Source of the DNA: Dendrophyllia cribrosa
Taxonomy: Eukaryota > Cnidaria > Anthozoa > Scleractinia > Dendrophylliidae
Assembly (NCBI GenBank): GCA_024195265.1
Contig: JAJLRJ010000008.1
Span: forward strand, 4,332,501 to 4,396,500
Reading direction: 5' to 3'
DNA: 64,000 nt
The notes beneath the pieces were generated by a model. It saw only the letters and a program-made list of their open reading frames with translations, did no database searches and was not told the DNA's origin. The number at the start of each line of letters is the position of its first letter. Position 1 is the stretch's first letter. A program made the position numbers and the translations under genes. Of this stretch, positions 9,506-20,179 are shown in pieces.

Positions 9506-9834
9506 GCAATTTTAAGATAATGTTTATACACGGGTCAATCAGTTGTGCTAAAGCGCGCGGACGATTTTTAAAGCAGTATTTTGTTGCGGCAACATGTCGC
9601 AAGTTTTTTAAACTGATTAAAAAAATCGCAAAGTGTTTGTAATAAAAATTGCGCTGAGAATGGCCCGTACACCCACGTTCCGTTTTTAATTTATGGCATC
9701 AACCTAGCTATCGCCCAAAACTCTTACGTTAGAAATCGTAGTTGCGAATCGTCGCTTGTAATATCAGCTTAATTAATATTAAGTAATGCAACCTCGCCCA
9801 TGTACCCTAAAACAATAGAAGAAGCGAGTTGTGT
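9506..9834. other. Spacer with no recognised feature
   Basis: AT-rich sequence between the Ngaro and the LINE relic. I see no gene or repeat in it. Confidence 0.6.
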
Positions 9835-11795
9835 CCATGAGTTGCAGCTCTGGCTGAAGAAGATGAGGATCCCAGCATTAACACCAGGTGGGAAACCATC
9901 AAGAAGACATATGTCGAGACAGCCACCAATGTCTTAGGCTACAGACAGAAAAAGAACAAGGAATGAATAACACCTGGTACTTGGCAAAAGATAGAAGAAA
10001 GGAAACAACTGAAAGCCAAGACATTGAGCACTAAGACTCAGGTTTTAAGAGCAGGTTCAAAGAGCCTACAAGATGAAGGACAAGGAGTTGAAGAAGAGCG
10101 CCCGGAATGACAAAAGCTAGAGCTTTTGCTGAGGAGTTAGCAGGTGAAGCTGAGAGTGCTGCTGCAAGAGATGAGGTGAGTGCGCTGTTTACAAGATCAC
10201 GAAGCGACTCTGTGGCAAGAACACCAGCCAGTCTGTCCCTGTCAAAGACAAGGATGATAACAACCTCACAACAGAGCGCGAACAGGCAGCGAGTCGATGT
10301 GATGGGTACAACACTTTTGTGAGGTACTTAACCGCCCTGAACCAGATGATCCTGCTGACCCTTCACCATCCGAAGATGTTCTCAACATCAACGTTAGTTC
10401 CCCAACTGAAGTAGAAGTCAGGCGTGCCATCAAAGCCATGAAGAATGGGAAAGCTGCAGGAATTGATTCCATCCATGCTGAAATGCTGAAATGCTGAAAG
10501 CTGACATTGGTACGTCAGCCAAGGTTCTCACAGACCTCTTCAGAGACATCCGGGAGACAGACACAATACCGGATGACTGGACCAACGGCCTAATTGTCAA
10601 GATTCCCAAGAAGGGCGACCTCTAAAATTGTGACAACTGGCGGGGAATCATACTGCTGTCAATTCCATCTAAGGTTTTTTGCAGAATTTTTCTTGCCAGA
10701 ATCGACACAGTCAAACAGAGGCAGGAACAGGCAGGATTCAGAAGAGGCCGGGGATGCGAAGATCAGATCTTTGCTCTGAGAAACATCATCGAGCAGTGCA
10801 TCGAGTGGAACACCGCTCTCTACATCAACTTCATTGACTTCCGGAAAGCGTTTGACAGCGTGCACCGCCACACCCTTGTCTCCAAAGATGGTCGCACTCG
10901 TGGTTTTGTTCTACCGGCAGTTCTACCAGCAGTTCGAGTGTAGTGTCAAAATGGTTCTCTGCGAGGTCAGGTGTACGACAGGGATGTACCATCTCACCCA
11001 TCCTCTTCCTGCTTGCTATTGGCTGGATCATGCGAAGAACAACGGCTGACAGATCCCGGGGCATTCAGTGGACACTCTTTTTCTGACTCGAAGATCTTGA
11101 CTTTGCGGATGACCTTGCTGCTCTTTCCACAAACCGTTGTCACCTACAGGAGAAGACCGACAGGTTCAACAGGTTTGCCAAGCAGACAGGTTTGAACATT
11201 AACACCTCCAAGACCCAGGTAATGTGCATCAATGCCACTCCAGATGCACCAATTACAGCAAATGGTGAACCACTTGACTTCGTTGAGGAATTCACCTACC
11301 TGGGTAGCCTCGTTGCAAAGGACAATGCAGCACAGAAGGACATCAAGGCAAGGCTTGGGAAAGCTCGCGGTGCTTTTGCACGACTGCAGCCTGTCTGGAA
11401 ATCGAAGCAGTACAGCTTTGGAACGAAGCTCGGACTCTACAACAGTATTGTCAAGCCAGTTCCGCTGTATGGCGCCGAGTGCTGGCGAATGGTAAAGAGC
11501 GACATGAACAAGATCAACGCCTTCCACAACCGTTGTCTCAGGAGAATATGTCGCATTTTCTGGCCCAATAAGATCTCCAACGAAGAACTCTACAAGAAAA
11601 CAAAGAGCCCGAGTGTGGACATGTCCTCAGAATGGACCAGAACCGTATCCCCAAGACTGCCCTTAGATGGAAACCACCTGGAAAAAGGAGGCAAGGGCGG
11701 CCCAAGACAACCTGGAGACGTACTGTGATGGCCGAGCTGAAGGAGATGGGCTTGACATGGGGCGAGGCACAACATGCTGCAAAGTACCGCCCCCC
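9835..11795 (+). mobile_element. Degenerate RTE-like LINE, ORF2 relic
   Basis: Plus-strand remnant of a non-LTR retrotransposon ORF2 with several frameshifts. In order I can read a linker region (IKAMKNGKAAGIDSIHAEM near 10425), the RT block LYINFIDFRKAFDSVHRHTL near 10820, the catalytic block FADDLAALS at about 11102, and an open C-terminal stretch from 11192 with FTYLGSLVA, LYGAECWRM and CLRRICRIFWPNKISNEELY. The C-terminal LRWKPPGKRRQGRPKTTWRR segment is typical of RTE-type elements with an APE endonuclease. The endonuclease is missing, so this is a 5'-truncated, dead copy. The 3' end runs into a 20-nt C tract at 11790. Confidence 0.85.
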
Positions 11796-11809
11796 CCCCC
11801 CCCCCCCCC
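11790..11809. repeat. Poly-C tract at the LINE 3' boundary
   Basis: A run of 20 C residues directly abuts the end of LINE-like coding similarity. Confidence 0.9.
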
Positions 11810-13394
11810 TACCGGGGTCTGGCCATTCTCACCTCCAGTCGTCAATCAACCACTGAAGCATTAACAACTGACAAAAAACATGTGTCATTACTAAGACCAT
11901 TGCTAACACAATTTGGAAAAACTTTATGAAAGTTATATCAGATGTCTTTATGAACTTATATTTCTTATTTTTGCTTTGGTAAAATCTTGGTTTAATTAGA
12001 TTTTTGAAGCAAATCATTTTTAAAGGACTCGCAAGTTAACCAGTGGACGTTTTGTGACTGAAAGACGCCTTAATTTGCATTTCTCACCAAAAAGGTGTGA
12101 GATGAGGGCGGCGCGAAGCCTTTTGTACCGGAACTTCGTGTTGCGTTCCAATATTAATTTACACTTAAAAACGTGTTATCAAAATCATTAATAACAGGAG
12201 CCATAATCGGGGACGAAGACCTCAAGAGTGGTTACCACGCAAACCCATTTCAATGACGTGTTTTTTTAACAGAAATTGTACCACCCTTGACGCAATGAAC
12301 CTTATATAGAATATGTAAGTTTGTTTAGGCTCGTTTAATGCTAATTAAGTTTTCTCATCGACAGGTTACATAAAATAAAAATAGGTGACAGTTTTTCATT
12401 TCTTAGGGATTGAAGATCTAGTTATATTTTGCCTGCATTCCTTAGAGTTGGCAAAACATGTACATCACTAACGATACGTCAATTAGGCCGTAAGCGATTG
12501 GCAAAAAGTTAGATAACAGCAATAATAGAAACGCTATAAAGCTTTTTACCTGCCTTATTCTGTAAAATTTACATATATATAAGACAAACTGAATGCAAGG
12601 CTGGCTCTACGGCAATGGGCTGGTTTATTTAGCGGCCAATATTTCGGCTAACAAAGTTAGCCTTCCTCAGGGCCAGGGCTATACTACAAATGACATCTGG
12701 CTCGAGCATCTTCACATAGCGATCCGCAAAAACGAACCAGTGCATTTTACTTCCGAATCGGCGTTGTATGGACCTCTGTATTCAACGTTTCTTTTACATT
12801 TAAATATTTGATAATCTTATGTGTTATATCAAGGCTACAAGTTTTGTAATTCGCTAGCTTGTGATATGGTCGTCTTATTTAGTACTGATTTAGTAGTGTT
12901 ACTAGTATCATGAATTTTCCTTTTTTCTTGTATGTACAAACCACGGTCACGTACTTCTCTTAACTGCCAGAAAATCTACAGTATTATCTCGTTAACTGTT
13001 TTATGACAATTGCAGTGTTGTAACAGTCTGTTTTCTTCGATTTTGTTCGTGTTCTGTGATTTATATCAAAGTGTTACTAATAACAAGCCTAAAACAAATA
13101 TAACTAATCAATAATATATACCTGATTGAAAAAACTTTGTCGGGTAAAACGTATACTGAACCACTGGCTGAACGGTTTTCGGGAAACGAAAAAAATGCTA
13201 GGTTTTGCGCTCTCATATAAATTGCAGATTATTATAACAAAGTATGTCCTAAATCATCTTCTAAAAAAATGTTTTGGAAGGAATAGATCTTAAACATCAA
13301 TCAATGAAATGACAACAAATCTCATTTGCTTCCCAAATTCCACTGTGTATGTTTTATGGTTTATACTTTGTTCATGACAGCGTTTCTTCTATTA
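11810..13394. other. Gene-free stretch with a Penelope-like fragment
   Basis: No supported gene. Around 12635-12675 the phrase CCAATATTTCGGCTAACAA then GTTAGCCTTCCTCAGGGCC forms a short imperfect hairpin of the kind found at ends of Penelope-like elements. A related phrase occurs at 33565-33610. The rest shows nothing identifiable. Confidence 0.4.
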
Positions 13395-13552
13395 GGGCCT
13401 GGTCGCACTACAGTCAAAAACAAAAATTAGCCCGTGCAAAAATCGAGGATAACAAAAGAAACCGGTGGGACACGCTTTTTGTGGAATGTTTTTGTTTTTA
13501 TGTCATTTTGCACGGGCTAATTTTTGTTTTTGACTGTAGTATGACCAGGTCC
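13395..13552. mobile_element. 158-bp MITE with TTA target duplication (PIF/Harbinger-like)
   Basis: Near-perfect inverted repeats of about 48 bp begin GGGCCTGGTCGCACTACAG and end CTGTAGTATGACCAGGTCC. TTA is duplicated on both sides (13392-13394, 13553-13555). A 3-bp TWA duplication is typical of PIF/Harbinger. There is no coding capacity. Confidence 0.88.
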
Positions 13553-13893
13553 TTAGGCGTGTAAAGTACTCTGAAAACTACATGTTATCACGCAAGAAAA
13601 AACACCATACCTTGTTAGCACTTAAAGTTTCGCGTGGGACACGTTTGTGTGATTTTCGGCCACATCAATAATCAAATACTTTATTTTTATGCCGTTCATT
13701 GTTCCGATGCACAAATTTATTTTCTTTCTTTTGGGACAGCTGGCTCTTCTAAAAGCTTTTATTTAAAGAAGGTCGAAGAATAGCTCTCATTAATCTTTTA
13801 GAGAGCCTAAAAAACCACTAAAGCAATTAGATGTTTCTAAAGAATTCAACTGAACCGTACAAATCCAATACAGTACTACATATATTTTTACTA

Positions 13894-13932
<39 letters not shown>

Positions 13933-14292
13933 AAATGGTTGAAATTCAACAATTTTTAGAAACTAAAAGAAAAGAACATTGATTTTTTTATTCTTTATCA
14001 TTTTATTTCTTGATGGAATAAAGACAAAAAAAACCCGGAATCATAACGATTAAACTGTAAGAGGTGTAAAAGTGCTTAAGAGATCGAAAGTGATTTTCCA
14101 AAAAAGAAATATTTTGAATCCATTTACGCTAGCACCCTTTCTTCGATAACATTTCAATTAACACGTTCATGAAAACACAAGGTGGTAGAAATAGAAAGTT
14201 TTTCAAAAAGCACGCCCGATTTTATCGCCATGATGTCATTAAAAAGCCGATTAAGTATTGAACGTTTTCACTAACAAGAAAACCCCGCTGAG
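13553..14292. other. Upstream region with TA/T microsatellite
   Basis: Contains a (TA)n tract at about 13891-13915 followed by a T run to 13932. Otherwise AT-rich sequence upstream of the secreted-peptide gene with no further feature seen. Confidence 0.6.
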
Positions 14293-14300
14293 TATTAAAA
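14293..14300 (+). promoter_or_regulatory. Possible TATA-like element of the secreted-peptide gene
   Basis: TATTAAAA lies 67 nt upstream of the ATG at 14367, a plausible distance for a TATA box plus a short 5' UTR. It is inferred from position only. Confidence 0.4.
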
Positions 14301-14366
14301 GACCCACAACTTTAGTTGAACCTCACAACTCGCTGAAGAGGAACTGAAGTCGCGACCACGAAAACG

Positions 14367-14495
14367 ATGAAAAGTCTCATTTTTACGGTTGTGTGTATTC
14401 TTCTGTTTCTCGAAGAAAGCCAGAGTCAATTATCTTATTCTACGCATTCCATGGGACGCAAGTATCGAAATGGACGTAATCAAATGCCAGAAGGG
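14367..14495 (+). CDS. Secreted prepropeptide, exon 1
   Basis: It encodes the signal peptide and the candidate active peptide, 43 codons. It ends at a good donor, GAAGGG|GTAAGG. Read-through past the donor would give only 26 further residues before a stop, which argues for splicing. Confidence 0.75.
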
Positions 14496-16458
14496 GTAAG
14501 GAAACTACTTGACATGTTAGCTTCAATAGATAATATTGGTGTTTTTCGAGTACTAAATCTTCAAAATTGGCCTTGAATTACACCTGTGTCTTTATGTATC
14601 GCCATAACCAGATCTATCTTTAAAAATTGGCGATTTGGAGCAAAACGTTTCTGCCTCGTGATAAAAGAGGGAATTGATTTTCGCTAAAGGTTGAAGGCAA
14701 TTTGTTCGTTAGAATTTTTATATCTTTATGTTAAAGTTTTAGTTTCATTTTAGTTAACGAAGCTAGGCAATTGATCGAAACCTGTGTGATAAGTACGAAA
14801 CGAATTTGTTTTCGTATTTTATACAAAAGCAAATGAAACAGTCAAGTTTGTGATAAAAATCGATCACTTTGAATACATTTTGATGGAGTGGGTATCAATA
14901 CTTTATGTCAATGTTTTTCTCGGACGTTTAAAAATAACGGTTTCTGAAAAAAAACCCAGCACGTATACTAAGTTTCTTGTGTTCTGTGGTCAATTATTTT
15001 GTTAAAAACAGTTTCAAAATAATTTCAAACATAAATCCCAGCAATGTAGGATAATTTATTTCACCACTATTTGTGAGTCATGACTTTGGCCAATAAGGAA
15101 GCTTATGGGGATTTTGACGTTTTTTTTTTAGATCACAGCTGCCCCAAATTAAAACTAAGGCCCGGTTCAAACGTCGAACTTCGCATGTGCCGAATCTAAT
15201 GCAAATGAGCAAGAACAATGGATTTTGCTCATTTGCATTAGATTCGGCACATGTGAAGTTCGACGTTTGAACCGGGCCTAAGTACCTTTGTCGTACACGA
15301 AATGCTTATAGAACACTTAAAGGAAGATATCAAGTGAAGTTTCTAAGAGAGATCAACTATAATCTGAGTTTATTGAGAGTTTTCTAAGACACAAGGAGAT
15401 TTTTTCAAGATATAATCCATTTCCATCCTGGCCCTCTGCAGCCCAAGACACTTATTTTTACTCTTAGAGCACTAGTAGAATAATTTTAAACAAAACTGGA
15501 CCATAATTTTTTGAGCTTCCACTGATATGGATATGTCTTTAAAGTAACTGCCTTAATAATGATGACATAGCCCCTTTAAAGAAAGCAAAATCTCCAGGAT
15601 ATATTCAGGACTTTACTGTAATAATTCAACAAGCTGGAATTTATAAGACCATAAAAGCCGGTGACTATACAAACAAATTGTCTCTGGGAGCCCACGGAGA
15701 AAGTTATTGGGGTTTTCTGAATTTTCGCTTTAAATTTTCAGTCTCGGTAAGTAATAGACAGTGGAGTACAATTCAGGGAGTGATCTGGCAAGTAGTTTCA
15801 AATCGGCGAAGCGCATAGCGCGAGGACGATTTGAAATTACGAGCACGATTACCCATGAATTGTACGACACGGAGTCCACTTACTAAATAATTAATCGCAT
15901 CTTCAATAACAAAATTCGAGATTAAAAGATCTTTGTGAATTTTATTCTACTAAAAACGTCAGGGATATTTTCTATTAGTTTGATTCCAGTAGAGAAACAG
16001 CAAAAGATAACCCATTTAAGTGCACCTGATTGACGCGCGCGGAACGTAGGTGTCCAGCGGGCAGCTATTCAATTACAAAACATTGTAATTGGATAGCTGT
16101 AATTGGATGACCAATCAATGTTATTGATACGATTAATTTCAGATTTAAAGTTTTATTTTGAATTGGTTTATATTAACTAAACAATAATCTTTGCATTGTT
16201 TAGTTCACGGCCAGATCTCAGTTGGGATTAATTAATTGATAAATCTATTCTGTTTGAATATTTATAGTAACAAACTGGTGTTTTGTCTTTCAGTTTCAGG
16301 AGACTTTGCCTGCTTCTTACAAGCTTATGCTTCAGCACAAGAGATTCATGAAAGTTCCCATCAGTGACCTGGATTCAAAACAACGTAACGTGGTTGGCAA
16401 AGACTCATGGGAAGATGTACCCTTCCGCCATTATTATGAAGACCGCGACACCTACTGA
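14367..16458 (+). CDS. Small secreted prepropeptide, candidate amidated neuropeptide precursor
   Basis: Two-exon gene, 14367-14495 joined to 16294-16458, phase 0, giving 97 aa. Residues 1-20 form a clear signal peptide (MKSLIFTVVCILLFLEESQS). Cleavage after Ser20 leaves Gln21, which can cyclise to pyroglutamate. The next residues are QLSYSTHSM followed by Gly-Arg-Lys, the standard amidation plus dibasic processing signal, so a pQLSYSTHSM-amide peptide is predicted. The rest (exon 2) is acidic/basic without cysteines and holds KR and GK sites but no second amidation signal. It ends in an aromatic, charged tail (HYYEDRDTY). A TATA-like box lies upstream and AATAAA at 16843. I do not recognise the family. 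It could instead be a secreted protein whose GRK is incidental. Confidence 0.72.
15159..15278. mobile_element. 120-bp palindromic MITE in the peptide-gene intron
   Basis: Inverted repeats GGCCCGGTTCAAACGTCGAA at the left and the complementary TTCGACGTTTGAACCGGGCC at the right extend to about 50 bp each. TAA is duplicated at 15156-15158 and 15279-15281, as in PIF/Harbinger elements. Confidence 0.88.
15748..15884. repeat. Degenerate inverted-repeat element
   Basis: Imperfect arms end in AGTACAATTCA and TGAATTGTAC. An inner palindrome has TTTCAAATCG and CGATTTGAAA. Probably an old MITE. No clean target duplication is visible. Confidence 0.5.
16294..16458 (+). CDS. Secreted prepropeptide, exon 2
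   Basis: Acceptor TTTTGTCTTTCAG at 16281-16293 gives 54 residues to TGA at 16456-16458. A second AG six bases downstream would remove only Phe-Gln and keep the frame, so tandem-acceptor splicing is possible. Contains FMKVPISDLD and ends DRDTY. Confidence 0.7.
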   Translation, partial: FQETLPASYKLMLQHKRFMKVPISDLDSKQRNVVGKDSWEDVPFRHYYEDRDTY

Positions 16459-16501
16459 TAACAAACATGATGTACTACTTGAAGCACGTCTTTTACGAGG
16501 A

Positions 16502-16702
16502 CAATAGGCCATTTCCGAGTTGCCTTTAGCCTCTCTATCAAAGCGAGGTTAAGTGCGAAACCTTTCATATGAAAATGAGTTTTCATTCACATGCAAACAA
16601 GTTTTATTTGCATGTGAATGAAAACTCATTTTCATATGAAAGGTTTCGCACCTAGCCTCGCTTTGATAGAGAGGCCAAAGACAACTCGGAAATGGCCTAT
16701 TG
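16502..16702. mobile_element. ~200-bp palindromic MITE in the 3' UTR
   Basis: Long arms start CAATAGGCCATTTCCGAGTT and end AACTCGGAAATGGCCTATTG and pair over almost the whole element around 16595. It lies between the stop codon and AATAAA of the secreted-peptide gene, so the mRNA would carry a ~90-bp hairpin. Confidence 0.85.
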
Positions 16703-16842
16703 GGATCGGACTTGAATCGAACACGGAAAACGTTTATAATATTTCTAGAAGCTTTCAAGTGAATATTTGTTTCATTGTATTTTATTATATCCAATCCAAC
16801 ATGGCATTTTAAGTTTTACTCAGTTTTTCCACTTTACATTTG

Positions 16843-16848
16843 AATAAA
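16843..16848 (+). promoter_or_regulatory. Polyadenylation signal of the secreted-peptide gene
   Basis: AATAAA 385 nt after the stop codon, the first canonical signal on this strand downstream of the gene. Confidence 0.5.
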
Positions 16849-16869
16849 GGGTGGTGTATATAACCCTAC

Positions 16870-17810
16870 ATATGACTTTTATCATTGTCTTCATCATAAT
16901 TTTTAATATTATGAAACTGTAATGACCTTCTGAAAGTAACAGCACGAATGATCTCAAGCCGAGACCGTGTTTCCAGACATGTTATGCAACCGCATCCCAA
17001 TCCGACCTTTTCTGTTCGATTCTGTTGAACAAGGTCAGAGAAAGACACTATTAATATCGTGTACCAAGAGTGCGAGGAAGAATAACAGGGCTGTGGCGGA
17101 ACTAGGGGAAGGGCCGTGTGTGTGGGGGGGGGGGGGGGGGGGGGGGGTGGGGGGGGGGGTGGGGGGAGTCTCTGTTACCTTGAAAAAATTATTAAGGGTC
17201 GAAGGGACAAAACAATGTTTCAATCTCTAACATTTTCACTCATTCCCCCTCCTCCGTCCCGCTCCCCCTCCCTTCCCCTTCCTTCACAATGGAACAATAA
17301 TGCAACTTAATCGGCTAAGAAAGAATGGTTTCCAGTTTTAGGATGAAAGCCTGTCTCCGAGAATTAACCCGCGATTTTTTAAGAGCGGTTGCTTAGTAAC
17401 ATGAATTCTCAATATGACGTCTTATTATATGACTGGCTCTGCGAGCGGCCGGCAAGGTAAAGCAAATTCTGCGCTCTAAATGGCTACACGAGCGGACAAG
17501 ATGAAGCAATCTTGCCTACTGTGTTCCAACACGGAAAACATTAGTTCTGGTCGTATAGAAAATCATGAAGTGAAGCACAAGAAACGGCAAACTGATCCTG
17601 TGGCAGAAAAACAGAAACAAAAGCAAATAACAGTAACTGTCTATTAAAATTATTCTAATTATCTTTTTCCAGTAACATTGAAAGATAAATTTAGCGTAAA
17701 AATCTTCAACTCTTAAAGTTATATATTTTTTATATTAGGGAACTAAAGGAGCTAGATGTAAGTTGGCTGAATGCCCAGTTGGTGAATTGACCCTTTTCCC
17801 TCTTAGACGT
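16870..17810. other. Gene-free stretch with a poly-G tract
   Basis: Holds a G-rich tract at about 17123-17165 interrupted only by T, followed by C/T-rich sequence. No gene is supported. Confidence 0.6.
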
Positions 17811-17818
17811 ACCCAGTG

Positions 17819-18128
17819 CCCGAGGGGGGACTCCCATATAAAAATGACGGGGGTGATCGTCGGAAATTTTTGAAAAACACCCTAAAAGGTACCAGAATCT
17901 CGTTTGATGGGTGTGGCTCAAAAGAAGGTCAACCCTAAGAGGTTCCAATTCAAAACAACACGTCATATTTCTGTCATAGTTTTTTTTGGCTCAATACCGT
18001 AAAAGGTACCGCAATAATTCTAACGATGATCATTTTAAATTTTCGTACCCTAAGCGGTACCAATCTACAAATTTCGACCCCTAAAAGGTACGACGAGCAC
18101 CCCCGTCATTTTCATATGGGAGTCTCCC

Positions 18129-18161
<33 letters not shown>

Positions 18162-18162
18162 G
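17819..18162. mobile_element. 344-bp hAT-type MITE with G/C-tract ends (copy 1)
   Basis: The 8-bp target ACCCAGTG is duplicated at 17811-17818 and 18163-18170. The left end begins CCCGAGGGGGGACTCCCATA. The right end is its complement expanded by a ~30-nt C run ending CCCGGG. Subterminal arms include AAAATGACGGGGGTG and its complement. Internal sequence repeats CCCTAAAAGGTACC-like units. An 8-bp duplication is typical of hAT. No coding capacity. Confidence 0.85.
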
Positions 18163-18179
18163 ACCCAGTGTAGTCTTAA

Positions 18180-18974
18180 GGTGGCTGAACACAGTTTGCG
18201 CGCGCTCTTCAATTTCAGCTGTTTACGTGAGTCAGCGCGCGCAGAGTTTTGAGAAAAACAATCGTGGCGCCTGTTCAGCGATCATTTTATTTTGCTCAGC
18301 GTGGATCGCGAAAGTGTTGTTTTTCGTCTTAAAATCAAACAATTTTTTGTTCGTAAAAATGTTTGTTGAATCAATAGATAATATATGGAACCATTGAAGA
18401 ATTACACTGCCTTTTTGGTCGTTTTTGTCTTTGGATCGAGAACTCAGTCAAATGCAACGCATGCGCAGTTGACCAAAAAATTGTGACTGGATGTTTTAGC
18501 GACTTTCCTCGGAAACGTGCTGATTTCTACGAAACTACTCATTAGAATTTCACGAAATTTGGCACAATAATAGTTCCGAATATGCCGAACTCACCTGCCA
18601 TCAAAAATTTGAAATCTAACAGAGGAGATTTTTTCAAAACGCAGACATATTAAACCACAAATTACGGAAGATCCCTCTGTCAAAATTACATGAGACCAGT
18701 GTTAACATGCGAATATTTTTACGAGTTTACTGGAGACAAATGATGGACAAAATCTAATGACTAGATTTTCTGAAAATAAAAGAAACCAAATATTGCAGGC
18801 TGATTTTCAATCCACCGTGTTGCCATGGCAACACTCTAAAAGCTCAACAAAAATATCAAAATATATAGCTTGTTGCTTAATCGTATGCCTCACCAATTTT
18901 GGGCGCCCAGACGTTAGTGGTTTCAAAATGACAATGAATGAGGCATAGGTACAGTGAAACTGTGTTCGGCCACC
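18180..18974. mobile_element. 795-bp nonautonomous element with TTAA target (piggyBac-like)
   Basis: TTAA is present on both sides (18176-18179, 18975-18978). The ends are GGTGGCTGAACACAGTTTG and, on the complement, GGTGGCCGAACACAGTTTC. No transposase. It ends 10 bp beyond the stop codon of the receptor gene that follows on the minus strand, so it forms that gene's 3' flank. Confidence 0.82.
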
Positions 18975-18988
18975 TTAATCAAACTGTA

Positions 18989-20041
18989 TTAGCTGTGTCT
19001 TGTGATTATTGGGCTTGAATTCCTGCTCATGGTGACAGATCTCCACGTATTTTCCATTTTTTTTAAATTCCAGGAAAAAATAAAGGGATCTAGTGCAAAC
19101 TTGATAAATAAAATGTCGTCAGCGATGTTTTGCGCAACGGCCAAATTTGTTTGTTGTTCAAATGTGGAATCTGTTGCAGTTAGAGCAATGTGCATTACAA
19201 CAATCGAAGGTAGTGTGCAAATGAGAAGAACAACTGTGAGGCACAAATTCATTCTAATAAACTGACGTTCGATGCTGTAGGGGGGAGTTGGATGAGCCAA
19301 GTTATTGATTGAACTTTCCGATTTGCCGCTGATAACATCACAATGACGACGAGAAAGAACCGCATCCCTGCTGCGCATGTGTTTACGAAGGCTCACCAGC
19401 ATTGAAATGTAGGACATCATTAAAAGAAATGGAATAAAAGTTGCGTGTAAATAGACGTCAATCATGAGAAGGACTCGCTTAGAAATCCTTGAAAATTGAA
19501 GAAAAGAGAAGCTTGTAGTGTAAACAAATACTCCAATTAGCAATAGTGTCACCCGTAGTGTGGTCATTGATCGTTTGTAGAAGTGTGGATGAGCAATGGC
19601 GAGAAAGTGACTCCATGACAGGAGAAGTACAATCAGAAACGATGAGTTCACAAACAGCCGTGGAAGAAACTGAATTAGTTCAATAATTTCCACTCGACAT
19701 GTGCTCAAGTCACTGTTCATGTAACAGATTGAAAACGCTGGCTCCACCACCAGTCCTGTAATCATGTCTGCCACAGCAATACCAAGCACAAAGTAAGTAG
19801 TTGGAGTCTTCAAGGGTCGTTTCCTTTTGTTCCAAAGTGTCACCAAAAGAGCAATGCTCGCGACAGCTGTAACAATGGCCAATACTCCAAGGAAAACGCC
19901 AGACACGAAACGAACAGTCAGAAAAAGCGACCATGAGCCACTTGTTGTTCTGTCAGCACCATCATCCGGCATAATCAGATTTTTAACCTTCGTTTGCTCA
20001 CAGTCTTCTTTCAAGCTGCAGTCGTAAAGAAGATTCAACAA
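18989..20041 (-). CDS. Orphan class-A-like G protein-coupled receptor with non-canonical DRY
   Basis: Intronless 350-aa ORF with seven hydrophobic segments at about residues 46-70, 81-104, 124-150, 163-183, 196-217, 263-286 and 305-324. Rhodopsin-family landmarks are GIAVADM in TM2 (LAVAD-like Asp), LAIAHP after TM3, CTLP in TM6 (CWxP-like) and DPFIF in TM7 (NPxxY-like). The E/DRY triplet reads Ser-His-Phe (residues 144-146), so the G-protein-coupling Arg is missing. Cysteines near residues 106 and 115 could form the extracellular disulfide. The N-terminus (~40 aa) has no signal peptide. Met24 is an alternative start. Expanded intronless receptors of this kind are common in cnidarians. The ligand cannot be read from sequence. 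Confidence 0.85.
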   Translation of the reverse strand: MLNLLYDCSLKEDCEQTKVKNLIMPDDGADRTTSGSWSLFLTVRFVSGVFLGVLAIVTAVASIALLVTLWNKRKRPLKTPTTYFVLGIAVADMITGLVVEPAFSICYMNSDLSTCRVEIIELIQFLPRLFVNSSFLIVLLLSWSHFLAIAHPHFYKRSMTTLRVTLLLIGVFVYTTSFSFLQFSRISKRVLLMIDVYLHATFIPFLLMMSYISMLVSLRKHMRSRDAVLSRRHCDVISGKSESSINNLAHPTPPYSIERQFIRMNLCLTVVLLICTLPSIVVMHIALTATDSTFEQQTNLAVAQNIADDILFIKFALDPFIFSWNLKKMENTWRSVTMSRNSSPIITRHS

Positions 20042-20179
20042 TTCATAAATAGTAATAGATACGACTGCTGCCGGTGGAATCGGAAACTAAGTTTTCAACA
20101 ACAATTTTGTTACCATGGTGATCATTATATTAGGTCAACCTTCTGACCCACGAATTAATCAGATGAAAAAAAGGGGTTA

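Noticed and set aside
16967..17230. Glycine- or proline-rich open frames around 17120
   Set aside because: They arise from the poly-G tract and have no conserved context.
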